A stretch of DNA of 64,000 nucleotides from Gemmatimonas sp. (GTDB taxonomy: Bacteria; Gemmatimonadota; Gemmatimonadetes; Gemmatimonadales; Gemmatimonadaceae). A program made the position numbers and the translations under genes. Each line of letters opens with the position of its first letter. Within the stretch, counting starts at the first letter, position 1. Location of the stretch: contig NZ_JAPZSK010000002.1 of the NCBI RefSeq assembly GCF_027531815.1, positions 62,001-126,000 of the forward strand. Direction: 5' to 3'. The notes beneath the pieces were generated by a model. The model had not been told where the DNA came from, searched no databases, and saw only the letters and a list, made by a program, of their open reading frames with translations. Shown here in pieces: positions 27,767 through 36,897 of this stretch.

Positions 27767-28936
27767 TCAGATCCCCACCAGCGCCTGCTCGAGGTCGGCG
27801 ATCAGGTCCTCGGCGTCCTCGATGCCGCAGCTCAGCCGCACCATCCCCTCGGTGAGCCCCATGGCGTCCTTCACCTCGGCGGGGACGGAGCCGTGGGTCA
27901 TGGTGTAGGGGTGATTGGTGAGGCTCTCCACCCCGCCCAGGGACTCGGCCAGCGAAAAGACGCGCACCTTCTCCAGGAACGACCGGGCCTGGTCCTTGGA
28001 GCCCAGGTCGAGGGTCATCATGCCGCCGAACGCCGACATCTGCCTCTTCGCCAGGTCGTGATGCGGGTGACTGGGGAGCCCTGGGTAAATCACTCGCTCG
28101 TGTCCGAGACGGCCGGCCAGATAGTCCGCGATGGCGCGCCCATTGAGGTCGTGCTGCTTCATGCGCAACGGCAGGGTCTTCGTACCGCGCAACGCGAGCC
28201 AGGCGTCGAACGGCCCCGGCACGGCTCCGGCCGCATTGAGGATGAACTGCAAGCGGTCGGCCAGCTCGTCCTCAAGAACGACGGCGAGCCCGCCGATCAT
28301 ATCAGAATGACCGTTGATGTACTTCGTGGTCGAATGCCAGACGATGTTGGCGCCGAGTTCGAGGGGCCGCTGGTAGATCGGGGTGGCGAAGGTGTTGTCG
28401 ACGATCAGCAGGGCCTGGTGACGCTTGGCGATCTCGCTCATGGCGCGCAGATCGGTGAGCCGCATGAGCGGGTTCGTGGGCGTCTCCACGAGCAGCGCGC
28501 GTGTGGCGGGCGTCATGGCGTCATCGACGCGCTGAGGCTCACTCGTGTCCACGTACGTGAACGACAGCCCCATATGCCGCAGAATTCGATCGAAGAGACG
28601 GAAGGTGCCGCCGTAGACATTTTCGGCGCACACAATGTGGTCGCCGGCCCGGAACAGCTTCATGATCGAATCGAGGCATCCCATGCCGCTGCCGAACGCG
28701 AAGCCGTGGGTGCCCCCTTCGAGGGTGGCCACGTTCCGCTCCAGCGCCTGGCGCGTCGGGTTCTTGCCGCGGGCGTATTCGTACCCCTTGTTGACGCCGA
28801 TGCTCTCCTGCACGTAGGTGGAGGTGAGATAAAGCGGGGTCATGATGGCACCCGACACTGGGTCGGGGCGCTGGCCGGCGTGAATGGCACGAGTGGCGAG
28901 GCCACCCGTCAGGTCTTCGTCGAAAATGCGCGTCAT
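27767..28936 (-). CDS. metB: Cystathionine gamma-synthase / gamma-lyase family enzyme
   Basis: 389 residues from the ATG at 28936. PLP-dependent Cys/Met metabolism family. Visible: TPLYLTSTYVQ, YEYARGKNPTRQALE, the PLP lysine in HSTTKYINGHSDMIGG, and the C-terminal SLGGVESLTNHPYTMTH. It either makes cystathionine from an activated homoserine and cysteine or splits cystathionine; sequence alone does not decide. The SLGGVES and NHP motifs are found in both. A second family member, closer to MetZ, is at 37474. Cytosolic. Confidence 0.88.
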   Translation of the reverse strand: MTRIFDEDLTGGLATRAIHAGQRPDPVSGAIMTPLYLTSTYVQESIGVNKGYEYARGKNPTRQALERNVATLEGGTHGFAFGSGMGCLDSIMKLFRAGDHIVCAENVYGGTFRLFDRILRHMGLSFTYVDTSEPQRVDDAMTPATRALLVETPTNPLMRLTDLRAMSEIAKRHQALLIVDNTFATPIYQRPLELGANIVWHSTTKYINGHSDMIGGLAVVLEDELADRLQFILNAAGAVPGPFDAWLALRGTKTLPLRMKQHDLNGRAIADYLAGRLGHERVIYPGLPSHPHHDLAKRQMSAFGGMMTLDLGSKDQARSFLEKVRVFSLAESLGGVESLTNHPYTMTHGSVPAEVKDAMGLTEGMVRLSCGIEDAEDLIADLEQALVGI

Positions 28937-28970
28937 GGGCTCCGGATCGTCCGTGGGGAGATGGAGCGGG

Positions 28971-28977
28971 AAGCTAG
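28971..28977 (-). promoter_or_regulatory. CTAGCTT motif, candidate -10 for metB
   Basis: Minus-strand CTAGCTT lies 34 bases before the metB ATG. I looked for a SAM riboswitch in 28937-29168 and saw none; this 232-base gap otherwise contains GC-rich sequence and a 7-bp stem (29054-29060 with 29079-29085). Confidence 0.35.
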
Positions 28978-29168
28978 TGCCACGGCATCCGGCCGGCGAG
29001 CGCCCGGCGCCCGGCGCGCCGTCCGGCTGCCCGAGCGCGCAGCGGCGCCGCCTTCCCTGGTACAATGGCCGCGTTTTCCCAGGGACCCCAAGCCCGCCGC
29101 GTGATGCGCGGTGTCCACCCAGCCTGAAACGCCGCCGCTCCGGTTGTTGCAGGTGCTTGCCGTGTCAT

Positions 29169-29855
29169 CTACGCCACACCGTCACCGGCGTGCTCGAGGG
29201 GAATCGTGGCCCCCGCCAGTAACGGGGCCAGCAGCGCCGCCACGAGCACCGACGGATCGTGCAGCGCGGTGCCCGGTGCGGCCGGACCCCCCTGCATGCC
29301 CCGGCGCGCCGAACCGACGCCACGTGCCTGCAGGAGCAGGTCGCCATGAGACCGCAGTACGCCGGTGACCGCTTCCACGTAACAGAGCTCCGTGGAACCG
29401 GCACTCTCCTCACCCTCCTGTACCCCGACCAGCTCCAGCGCGAAGTGGGAGCCAAGGTCAACGGTGACCGTCTGTGCCTCCACGTGCAGGTGGGCCGCGC
29501 GCGGTACCTGGTCGAGCAGCACCCGTGGGACATGTGAGGGGAGGTGCGCAGCCAGCGCGACGGTGGTGAAGACCGCGCCGACATTATGGGTCGCACAGAG
29601 CGCGGCGAGTGTGTTGCCGGGCAACGCCGGATCGAGTCCCACCAAGGCACGTCCGTCACTGGCCGCGAACGCCACCACCCACTGGTGCGGCTGCTCGAGC
29701 AGAGCCGCGGCGTGTTTCCCCGCCAGCAGGCGCACGAGGCGTGCGGAGCGTTGGAGCAGGGTGAGGCCGGCGGCCGTGAGGGCGTTGGCGGAGTGCTCAC
29801 CGACGCGACCGCCAGCCGCCGCAAGCGCATAAGGAAGCAAGGCCAGTGGATTCAT
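29169..29855 (-). CDS. Truncated AMP-dependent synthetase-like protein, probably a remnant
   Basis: 228 residues from the ATG at 29855; ORF extension upstream enters the glmM region and is not credible. The order of segments looks like the first half of an acyl-CoA synthetase: LTLLQRSARLVRLLAG, GRALVGLDPALPGNTLAALC, then TGVLRSHGDLLLQARGVG and VLVAALLAPLLAGATIPLEH. The P-loop TSGTTG-type motif, expected before GVLRSH, is missing and the whole C-terminal catalytic half is absent. It is either a decayed gene or a protein with a new role. Assignment rests on pattern similarity only. Confidence 0.5.
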   Translation of the reverse strand: MNPLALLPYALAAAGGRVGEHSANALTAAGLTLLQRSARLVRLLAGKHAAALLEQPHQWVVAFAASDGRALVGLDPALPGNTLAALCATHNVGAVFTTVALAAHLPSHVPRVLLDQVPRAAHLHVEAQTVTVDLGSHFALELVGVQEGEESAGSTELCYVEAVTGVLRSHGDLLLQARGVGSARRGMQGGPAAPGTALHDPSVLVAALLAPLLAGATIPLEHAGDGVA

Positions 29856-29972
29856 GCCTCGCAGCATAACGTGTTGCGCCGCCGCGTGCGCCCCGGGGCC
29901 AGCGGTGTAACGACCCGGTGCGCCGCTCGTCATAACCGCGGAAGGCGAACGGCAGGAGCCGTAACGGCCCAG

Positions 29973-30002
29973 TTGGTTTACCGCCTCGCAGGTCCCTAGC
30001 TT
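29973..30002 (+). promoter_or_regulatory. Candidate promoter of glmM-glmS
   Basis: TTGGTT (29973-29978), 18 bases, then TAGCTT (29997-30002, part of CTAGCTT). A start near 30009 gives a ~46-base leader, with GAGGAG before the ATG. The rest of 29856-30054 shows no gene. Confidence 0.5.
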
Positions 30003-30054
30003 TACCGATTGCGACTGAACGGGGCGCGCCCCAAAGACCCGCTCGAGGAGCGAC

Positions 30055-31419
30055 ATGGCGTTCGATGGCTTGATGGTGAGTGTATCCGGCGTGCGTGGCC
30101 GGGTCGGTGAGGCACTGACACCCGAGGTGGTCGCCACCTTCGCGGCGGCTTTCGGGGCGTGGGCATCACGCCACGGCAACCGCCGTGTGGTGGTGGGGCG
30201 CGATAGTCGCGTGTCCGGACCCATGTTCACGCGCATCGTGCATGGCGCCCTCGAATCGGTCGGCTGTACCGTCATCGATATCGGTATGGTGCCCACCCCC
30301 ACCATTCAGCTCGCGGTGGAACACCATCATGCCGCCGGGGGCCTTGGCATTACCGCCAGCCACAATCCCATTGAGTGGAACGCGCTCAAATTCATCGGAC
30401 CCTCGGGCTTGTTCCTTTCGGCGGCCGAAGGAGCCGAAATGCGCGCGCTGCTCGACACCGGCATCCCCCGCGCCACCTGGGACCAGCTCGGGACCATCGA
30501 GCAGGATGATGAGGCCATTGCCCGTCACATCGCGCAGCTCCTGGCACTGCCGTGGCTCGACGTGGAGGGCATTCGCGCGCGCCGCTTCCGGGTCGCACTC
30601 GACTGCTGTCACGGTGCGGGCAGCGCCATCATGCCGCAGCTCCTCACGGAGCTCGGGTGCGAGGTGTATGCCATCAACATGGATGCCGACGGACGCTTTC
30701 ATCGGCCCCCGGAACCGGTGGCCGAGAACCTCGGCGAGCTCGAAGCGCTCGTCAAGGCAACGCAGGCGCATGTGGGCTTCGCGACGGACCCCGATGTGGA
30801 TCGGCTCGCCCTCGTGCTCGATGACGGTCGGGCGCCCGGCGAGGACTATACGCTGGCCTTCGCCGCACGCACGGTGCTGCGCCATCGTCCGGGACCGGTG
30901 GTGACGAACCTCTCCACCAGCAAGGTGGTCTCCGATGTCGCTGCCGAAATGGGCGTTCCGTTCCATTTTGCCAAGGTGGGCGAGGTGAACGTGGCCTTGG
31001 CGATGCGAGATGCCGGGGCCACCATTGGTGGCGAGGGCAACGGCGGCGTCATTCTCCCCGAGATGCACCTGGGGCGTGACGCACCGGTGGGCGCGGCACT
31101 CATGTTGCAGCTCATGCACGAGGAGAATCGGCCGCTTTCCGAACTCGTGGCGGCGCGCCCGCGCTACGTGATCGTGAAGGACAAGCTGGATCGACCGGAT
31201 GCGGCGCTCGACGCCGTGTACGACGCGCTGCGCGGGGCTTTCCCCGATGCGAGCGCGGATACGCAGGATGGACTGCGCCTCGACTGGGCGGATCGCTGGG
31301 TGCACCTGCGGCCCTCCGGCACCGAACCCATCGTGCGCGTCATTGCCGAAGCGCCGTCGGACCGTGATGCCCGGGCGCTCATTGCTCAGGCGCGCGCGCC
31401 GCTCGCTGCCCTGGCGTGA
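30055..31419 (+). CDS. glmM: Phosphoglucosamine mutase-type alpha-D-phosphohexomutase
   Basis: 454 residues. Motifs: VSVSGVRGRVGEALTP (N-terminal), the phosphoserine loop GLGITASHNPIEWNALKF, the metal loop TDPDVDRLALV, GGEGNGGVILPEMHLGRD (sugar specificity) and the phosphate-binding LRPSGTEPIVRVIAE. It probably converts glucosamine 6-phosphate to glucosamine 1-phosphate for UDP-GlcNAc; this is supported by glmS starting 32 bases downstream. A phosphomannomutase/phosphoglucomutase activity cannot be ruled out from sequence. Confidence 0.85.
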   Translation: MAFDGLMVSVSGVRGRVGEALTPEVVATFAAAFGAWASRHGNRRVVVGRDSRVSGPMFTRIVHGALESVGCTVIDIGMVPTPTIQLAVEHHHAAGGLGITASHNPIEWNALKFIGPSGLFLSAAEGAEMRALLDTGIPRATWDQLGTIEQDDEAIARHIAQLLALPWLDVEGIRARRFRVALDCCHGAGSAIMPQLLTELGCEVYAINMDADGRFHRPPEPVAENLGELEALVKATQAHVGFATDPDVDRLALVLDDGRAPGEDYTLAFAARTVLRHRPGPVVTNLSTSKVVSDVAAEMGVPFHFAKVGEVNVALAMRDAGATIGGEGNGGVILPEMHLGRDAPVGAALMLQLMHEENRPLSELVAARPRYVIVKDKLDRPDAALDAVYDALRGAFPDASADTQDGLRLDWADRWVHLRPSGTEPIVRVIAEAPSDRDARALIAQARAPLAALA

Positions 31420-31451
31420 GACGATTACCTGTTTCCCTGACCTGAACGCCC

Positions 31452-33278
31452 ATGTGTGGAATCGTAGGATACGTTGGTGATCGTGTGGCCACGCCCATGC
31501 TGATCGAAGGACTGAAGCGGCTCGAGTATCGCGGCTATGACTCGGCCGGCGTGGCGATCATGAACGGCAAGGGCGTGGAAACCCGCCGAGCCGCCGGCAA
31601 GATCGCGCGTCTCGAGTCGGTCATCGCGGCCAATCCGCCGCACGGGACGTTGGGCATCGCGCATACCCGCTGGGCCACGCATGGGCCGCCAACGGAAACG
31701 AACGCGCATCCGCACGTGAGCCAGAACGGCAAGATCGCCGTGGTGCACAACGGCATCATCGAGAACGCTACGGTCCTCAAGGCCGGGCTCGAAGCGCGCG
31801 GCTACGTCTTCAAGTCCGACACCGACACGGAAGTGCTCGCGCATCTCATCGAAACCGCCTACGCCGGCAATCTCGAGGCCGCGGTCATCGAAGCGCTGCG
31901 CCAGGTCGACGGGACCTACGGCATTGCCGTCCTCAGCAGTGACGAGAAGGACAAGATGGTGGCGGCCCGCAAGGGCAGTCCACTGCTCGTCGGTATCGGA
32001 GAAGGCGAGAACTTCATTGCGTCCGATGCCTCGGCCATTCTCTCGCACACGCGGCACGTCGTGTATCTCGATGATGGCGACGTCGCGGTCGTGACAAAGG
32101 ATGGCTACAGGGTGCTCGATCTTGATTCCGTGATCCGGGAGAAGCCGGTCACCCGCATCGAATGGGACCTCGCGCAGATCGAGCGCGGCGGCTATCCGCA
32201 CTTCATGCTCAAGGAGATCTTCGAGCAGCCCACCACGGTGGAGAACACCATGCGCGGGCGCCTCATTCTCGAGGAAGGCTTCTCCAAGCTTGGCGGGCTC
32301 AACATCTCCAAGGAAGACCTGCTCGCCGTCGACAACATCATCATCACCGCCTGCGGCACCAGCTGGCACTCGGCGCTCATTGGCGAGATGATGATCGAGG
32401 AGCTGTGCCGCATTCCCGTCGAGGTGGAGTACGCGTCGGAGTTCCGCTATCGCAACCCGATCGTCACGCCGCGCACGCTCTGCATCGTCATCTCGCAGTC
32501 GGGGGAGACGGCTGACACGCTGGCCGCCATGCGCGAGGCCAAGCGCCGCGGCGCCCGCACGCTGGGATTGGTGAACGTGGTGGGTTCCACCATCGCCCGT
32601 GAGGACGACGGCGGCATCTACCTGCACGCCGGTCCCGAGATCGGCGTGGCCAGCACCAAGGCCTTCACCAGCCAGGTGGTGGCGCTGGCGCTCTTCACCC
32701 TCAAGCTCGCGCGCCTGCGCGACCTGAGCGTGGCGCGTGGTCGCGAGATCGCCCAGGCGCTGGCCAACCTGCCGGCGCAGATCCAGAGCATTCTCGATCG
32801 GGCCGAGGAGATCGAGGCGCTGGCCGAGGAGTTCAAGCGTGCCTCGAACTTCCTGTACCTCGGCCGGGGCTACAACTTCCCGGCGGCGTTGGAAGGGGCG
32901 CTCAAGCTCAAGGAAATCTCGTATATCCATGCCGAGGGGTACCCGGCGGCCGAGATGAAGCACGGCCCCATTGCCCTCATCGACGAGATGATGCCGGTGG
33001 TGTGCATCGCGCCGCACGACGCGGTCTTCGACAAGATCACGTCGAACATTCAGGAGGTGAAGGCGCGCAAGGGGAAGGTCATCGCCATCACCACGCGCGA
33101 CGAGCCCAGCCTGGCCGGCAAGATCGACTACGATTTCCGCATCCCGGAGACGGTCGACCTGCTGACCCCCATCCTGGCGAGCGTTCCCCTGCAGCTGCTG
33201 GCGTACTACATCGCCGTGAAGCGCGGGTGCAACGTGGATCAGCCGCGCAACCTGGCCAAGTCGGTGACGGTGGAGTAG
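31452..33278 (+). CDS. glmS: Glutamine-fructose-6-phosphate aminotransferase
   Basis: 608 residues, standard length. Starts MCGIVGYVGD with the glutaminase Cys2, followed by the class II glutamine amidotransferase domain (to about 240) with HTRWATHGPPTETNAHPH. Two SIS sugar-isomerase domains follow; CGTSWHSALIGEM and ISQSGETADTLAAM are sugar-phosphate-binding loops, and the end is NLAKSVTVE. Makes glucosamine 6-phosphate from fructose 6-phosphate and glutamine. I see no ribozyme-like leader in the 32-base gap after glmM. Confidence 0.96.
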   Translation: MCGIVGYVGDRVATPMLIEGLKRLEYRGYDSAGVAIMNGKGVETRRAAGKIARLESVIAANPPHGTLGIAHTRWATHGPPTETNAHPHVSQNGKIAVVHNGIIENATVLKAGLEARGYVFKSDTDTEVLAHLIETAYAGNLEAAVIEALRQVDGTYGIAVLSSDEKDKMVAARKGSPLLVGIGEGENFIASDASAILSHTRHVVYLDDGDVAVVTKDGYRVLDLDSVIREKPVTRIEWDLAQIERGGYPHFMLKEIFEQPTTVENTMRGRLILEEGFSKLGGLNISKEDLLAVDNIIITACGTSWHSALIGEMMIEELCRIPVEVEYASEFRYRNPIVTPRTLCIVISQSGETADTLAAMREAKRRGARTLGLVNVVGSTIAREDDGGIYLHAGPEIGVASTKAFTSQVVALALFTLKLARLRDLSVARGREIAQALANLPAQIQSILDRAEEIEALAEEFKRASNFLYLGRGYNFPAALEGALKLKEISYIHAEGYPAAEMKHGPIALIDEMMPVVCIAPHDAVFDKITSNIQEVKARKGKVIAITTRDEPSLAGKIDYDFRIPETVDLLTPILASVPLQLLAYYIAVKRGCNVDQPRNLAKSVTVE

Positions 33279-33306
33279 GCGACCGGCTGCCGTTTGCCCC
33301 CCTCAC

Positions 33307-33312
33307 TATCTT
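33307..33312 (+). promoter_or_regulatory. TATCTT -10-like hexamer for prfC
   Basis: TATCTT is followed by AGGAGG and then directly by the ATG at 33319. The AGGAGG is too close to work as a normal ribosome-binding site, so the six-base gap fits a leaderless start better. Confidence 0.35.
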
Positions 33313-33318
33313 AGGAGG

Positions 33319-34965
33319 ATGTCCGACAGCACCCCCGACATCGTCTCCACGGAAGCCGCTGCCACAGCGCCGCTCGATCATTCCCGCCTCGAGCGGGAGA
33401 TCGCCCGCCGTCGCACGTTCGCGATCATTTCGCACCCCGACGCCGGCAAGACCACCCTCACCGAGAAGCTGCTCCTGTACGGTGGGGCCATCCACCTTGC
33501 GGGTTCGGTGAAGGCGCGGCGCGCCACGCGGCACGCGACGTCGGACTGGATGAAGCTCGAACAGGAGCGCGGCATCTCCGTCACCAGTTCGGTGCTCCAG
33601 TTCGAGTTCCTCGGGTATCAGCTCAACCTGCTCGACACGCCGGGGCACGAGGACTTCTCCGAGGACACCTACCGCACGCTCGTGGCCGCCGACAGCGCCA
33701 TCATGCTGCTCGACAATCGCCGCGGGGTGGAAGAACGCACACGGCAGCTGTTCGACGTGTGCAAGATGCGGCGGACGCCCATCTTCACGCTGGTGAACAA
33801 GTGCGACCGTCATGGTGAGGACCCGCTCAAGCTCATCCAGGATGTCGAGGCGGATCTTGGCATCGACTGCTACGCGGCCACGTGGCCGGTGTTCGAGAAT
33901 GACGTGTTCGTGGGCGTATACGATCGGCTCAAGCGCGAGGTGCACCTGTTTGAGCGCAGCGGTGATCGTGGTGCCACGCGGGCCGACGATACCATCGTGA
34001 GTATCGACGATCCCGCGCTGCTCGACGCGATGGGCGAGAGCGCGTTCGATCGCCTCATGCAGGACATCGAGCTGCTCGACGCCGCGGGACACGAGTACGA
34101 GCATGCCCGGGTCATCGATGGCTCGCTTACCCCCGTGTTTTTCGGATCGGCACTCACCAACTTCGGCATCGAGCCCTTCCTGCGCGAGTTCCTCGAGCTG
34201 GCGCCGTCACCCGGGCCACGGGAGTCGAGCGTGGGCCCCATCGATCCGGCGCAGGAGGACTTCACCGGGTTCGTCTTCAAGATCCAGGCGAACATGGACC
34301 CGAAGCACCGCGATCGGGTGGCCTTCCTGCGCGTGGTCAGTGGGCACTTCGAAGCCAACATGCAGGTGCTGCACCAGCGCTCGGGCAAGCCCGTTCGCCT
34401 CGCGGCCCCGCAGCAGTTCATGGCGCGCGACCGTGTGGCCATCGAGGAGGCGTGGCCGGGCGACGTGATCGGCGTCATGGATCGTGGCAACCTGCGCATC
34501 GGCGACACGCTGGGCGGCGACGGCAAGATGGAGTTTCAGGGCATTCCGCGATTCGCGCCGGAGCACTTTGCGCGCGCCATGCCGGCCGACCCCATGAAGC
34601 GCAAGCAGTTCGACCAGGGGCTGCGTCAGCTCACCGAGGAAGGCGCCGCGCAGGTGTTCTACGCGGAGACCAGCGCCGGTTCACAGCCCATTGTGGGGGC
34701 CGTGGGACAGCTGCAGTTCGATGTCATGGCGTTCCGCCTCGAGTACGAGTATTCAGCGCCCTGCAAGTTCGAAAAGATGAGCTACCGTTGGCCGCGATGG
34801 CTCACCGGTCCCAAGGCCGATGTCGAGCGCGTGGCGACCGGCCTCGGGCGCATGAAGGTGTACGATCACAAGGGTGCGATCGTCGTGCTTTTCCAGGATC
34901 AATGGGCGCTGCGGCGCGCGCTGCAGCATGAGACGGCGGTGCAGTTTCATGAGACGGCGCCCTGA
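33319..34965 (+). CDS. prfC: Peptide chain release factor 3
   Basis: 548 residues. Translational GTPase that recycles RF1/RF2 after termination. G1 SHPDAGKTTLTEKLLLYGG, the switch region ERGISVTSSVLQFEF, G3 LLDTPGHEDFSEDTYRT and G4 NKCDR are intact; the later blocks FEKMSYRWPRW and GPKADVERVATGLG match the RF3-specific domain III. EF-G is excluded by length and by the DAGKTT/SDWMKLEQERG blocks. The N-terminal ~35 residues before the G domain are longer than in E. coli. Confidence 0.95.
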   Translation: MSDSTPDIVSTEAAATAPLDHSRLEREIARRRTFAIISHPDAGKTTLTEKLLLYGGAIHLAGSVKARRATRHATSDWMKLEQERGISVTSSVLQFEFLGYQLNLLDTPGHEDFSEDTYRTLVAADSAIMLLDNRRGVEERTRQLFDVCKMRRTPIFTLVNKCDRHGEDPLKLIQDVEADLGIDCYAATWPVFENDVFVGVYDRLKREVHLFERSGDRGATRADDTIVSIDDPALLDAMGESAFDRLMQDIELLDAAGHEYEHARVIDGSLTPVFFGSALTNFGIEPFLREFLELAPSPGPRESSVGPIDPAQEDFTGFVFKIQANMDPKHRDRVAFLRVVSGHFEANMQVLHQRSGKPVRLAAPQQFMARDRVAIEEAWPGDVIGVMDRGNLRIGDTLGGDGKMEFQGIPRFAPEHFARAMPADPMKRKQFDQGLRQLTEEGAAQVFYAETSAGSQPIVGAVGQLQFDVMAFRLEYEYSAPCKFEKMSYRWPRWLTGPKADVERVATGLGRMKVYDHKGAIVVLFQDQWALRRALQHETAVQFHETAP

Positions 34966-34999
34966 GGGGCTGGTGTCGTTTGGCGTGGAGCTGGTTCAA

Positions 35000-35229
35000 C
35001 GGCAGACGGCAGACGACAGGAGCTTCAGGTCGCAGACGGGAGGAATGCGGTAGAACGACACGGCAGCGTGCGCTGCGCGCTGCTGCCGATATCCCGACCG
35101 CAAAGGAAATCGGGGGCGCCGCGTAGCGGTCGCCCCCGAGTCATCTCTCCGCACTCCTGCGTGCTGCGTGCTGTGGTTCCTGCCGTCTGCCGTCAGCAGT
35201 TCGCGCCGTCAGCAGTTCGCGCCGTCAGC
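35000..35229 (+). repeat. Long inverted repeat with terminator core and 16-bp tandem units (element B)
   Basis: Between convergent prfC and an unknown gene. The left arm has tandem CGGCAGA words (from 35000), the right arm the complementary CCGTCTGCCG (35183-35192). The centre hairpin CGGGGGC (35111-35117) with GCCCCCG (35132-35138) corresponds to the terminator of element A; 35049-35114 matches 12107-12172 at 57 of 66 bases. The right side ends in GCCGTCAGCAGTTCGC repeated at 35189-35204 and 35205-35220, plus a partial third unit. Confidence 0.75.
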
Positions 35230-35255
35230 TTCCAGCAGCCGGCCGTTCGCGCCCC

Positions 35256-36824
35256 TCACTTGCCGATCGTGTCGATCTGCCGCCCCACGTGCCCAATCAC
35301 GAAGCCGCCGTCTTCCGTGCTGGCGAAGTAGATGCGCAGGCAGGTGGCCGGGTTGCTCCCCTTGCGCAGCTGATCGGCGCACTCGACTTCGCGCTCGCCA
35401 TCACGGAACACGTAGGGCGTCTTGCGCGACGGATCGCTGGGACCGGGTGAGTAGTCCACGCCCAGATCGGCAAAGACTTCTCCCAGGGGACGACCGAGGG
35501 CACGGTCCTGCCGGCGGCGCCCCACTTCGCCGAGCGCCTTCAGGTACGACCACGCCGTGTCGGGATCGGGGAACTCCGATTCCTTCGACGACGTGATCGC
35601 CGAGGGGAGAATGCGGATGGCGTCGCCGTACAGCGCCTGCGTACGCTCCACCGCCTCCAGCACCGACTGCGGCGCATCGCTGGCTTGCTTCGCGATGGGC
35701 TGGCGCTCCTTGTGAGCGGCGAGCGTCGTGCGCAAGGCACGCGCCGAGGCACGTTCCTGTTCGAGCTGCTGCCGCGTCTCGGAGAGTCGCTCCCGGGTGC
35801 GACTCAACTCCCCTTCGGCGGCACGGACCGCCTCTTCGAGCTGGCGCACGATGCCGATCAGCTGTCCCTTGTCCATCTCGACCCCGGACTCCGCGGCCGC
35901 CAACGCCTCGGTGGCATCGGGACGCGCACCGTAGGACGCCGCGCGCAAGTCCCGCAGCGTGTCGGCGATGACGGGATCGGAGAAGGGGCGCTGCACCGAC
36001 ACCTCGGCCAGTCGCTGCACGAGGCGACGACGTTCGCCCGGAAGGGCCAGCGCCCGGGCCAACACGAGCGGATGCTGAAACGGATCCGATTCGAGTGTGA
36101 AGCCGGGCAGGTACGCGCGTGCCGAACCGAGAAAGACCGAGCGCGCATGGCCCCCCACCGCGTCGGAGAGCGCGAAGGTGTCGGAGTGGCGCAGCTGGAA
36201 GCACAACCCCAGCCCGAACATCTCGGCGGCGAACTGTTCGGGAGGCAGCACGTAGCCACCGTCCGGCAATTCGGTGAGCAACAGCACCGGCATGGTGCGC
36301 GCCGGATCACAGAGCACGAAGCGCACGAAGGCGTCGAGCGTGCCTGCCTCGAGCTGCGTGGGGACGCGCTGCAACGGCCCGTCGTTCGAGACCAGGGTGA
36401 ACGCTGCGTCGAGCTCACTCAGCAGGCGCGGCGGGCGCACTGGCGGGGGCGCGCCGTTCGGCGCACCACCTTCCGTGCCCACGCGAATGTTCACCTGCCG
36501 CTGCTGGGCGCCCGAGGCCGACGTGGTGACCACGTAGGTCACATGCGTGGACCACTGCAGCGAACGGTCGAGAGGATCGGGCGCGTGCACCACGATGTCG
36601 GCCAGCGCCGATCCCTCGTGCCGATACGGCGCCCAGCGGAGAATGCGCCCACCGTCGAGCGTGTGATTCGAGGGCGTGTCCCAACTGAGCCGCTGGCCCT
36701 GATCCAACCCCAGCCACGCGACACATGCGGCAAGGAAGGCCGAGTCGGCATCGGTCGCCGCATGGCGCGGCGTCAAATCGAAATGAAGCGCAAGACGTGG
36801 GTGCACGGGTCTGTTGATTTGCAT
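35256..36824 (-). CDS. Unknown protein with a central coiled coil
   Basis: 522 residues from the ATG at 36824; no family recognised. The N-terminal ~300 residues are a globular region with no membrane segment and include VRFVLCDPARTMPVLLLTEL and DPFQHPLVLARALALPGERR. A coiled coil follows (GQLIGIVRQLEEAVRAAEGE and on to about residue 400). The C-terminal ~100 residues end in CLRIYFASTEDGGFVIGHVG, a short beta-rich block. Similar ends occur in proteins of defence islands as I recall, but there is no other defence gene here, so I make no functional claim. Divergent from dtd. Confidence 0.55.
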   Translation of the reverse strand: MQINRPVHPRLALHFDLTPRHAATDADSAFLAACVAWLGLDQGQRLSWDTPSNHTLDGGRILRWAPYRHEGSALADIVVHAPDPLDRSLQWSTHVTYVVTTSASGAQQRQVNIRVGTEGGAPNGAPPPVRPPRLLSELDAAFTLVSNDGPLQRVPTQLEAGTLDAFVRFVLCDPARTMPVLLLTELPDGGYVLPPEQFAAEMFGLGLCFQLRHSDTFALSDAVGGHARSVFLGSARAYLPGFTLESDPFQHPLVLARALALPGERRRLVQRLAEVSVQRPFSDPVIADTLRDLRAASYGARPDATEALAAAESGVEMDKGQLIGIVRQLEEAVRAAEGELSRTRERLSETRQQLEQERASARALRTTLAAHKERQPIAKQASDAPQSVLEAVERTQALYGDAIRILPSAITSSKESEFPDPDTAWSYLKALGEVGRRRQDRALGRPLGEVFADLGVDYSPGPSDPSRKTPYVFRDGEREVECADQLRKGSNPATCLRIYFASTEDGGFVIGHVGRQIDTIGK

Positions 36825-36897
36825 CGACTCGATGGTCAGGCGGCGCGTGTTCGTCCAGCGGCTTTCGCGACGCGACCAGGGAGCCAATCTTGTTGCT

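Noticed and set aside
29061-29066. TACAAT as a plus-strand promoter
   Set aside because: No -35 at a usable distance and no plus-strand gene until glmM at 30055, which has a better candidate.
28937-29168. Possible SAM riboswitch upstream of metB (and upstream of metZ)
   Set aside because: No riboswitch core or terminator-type hairpin before the start is visible; the metZ gap is only 35 bases.
35256-36824. Anti-phage defence gene
   Set aside because: Only the C-terminal block suggests it; the neighbours are housekeeping genes and there is no partner gene or mobile element.
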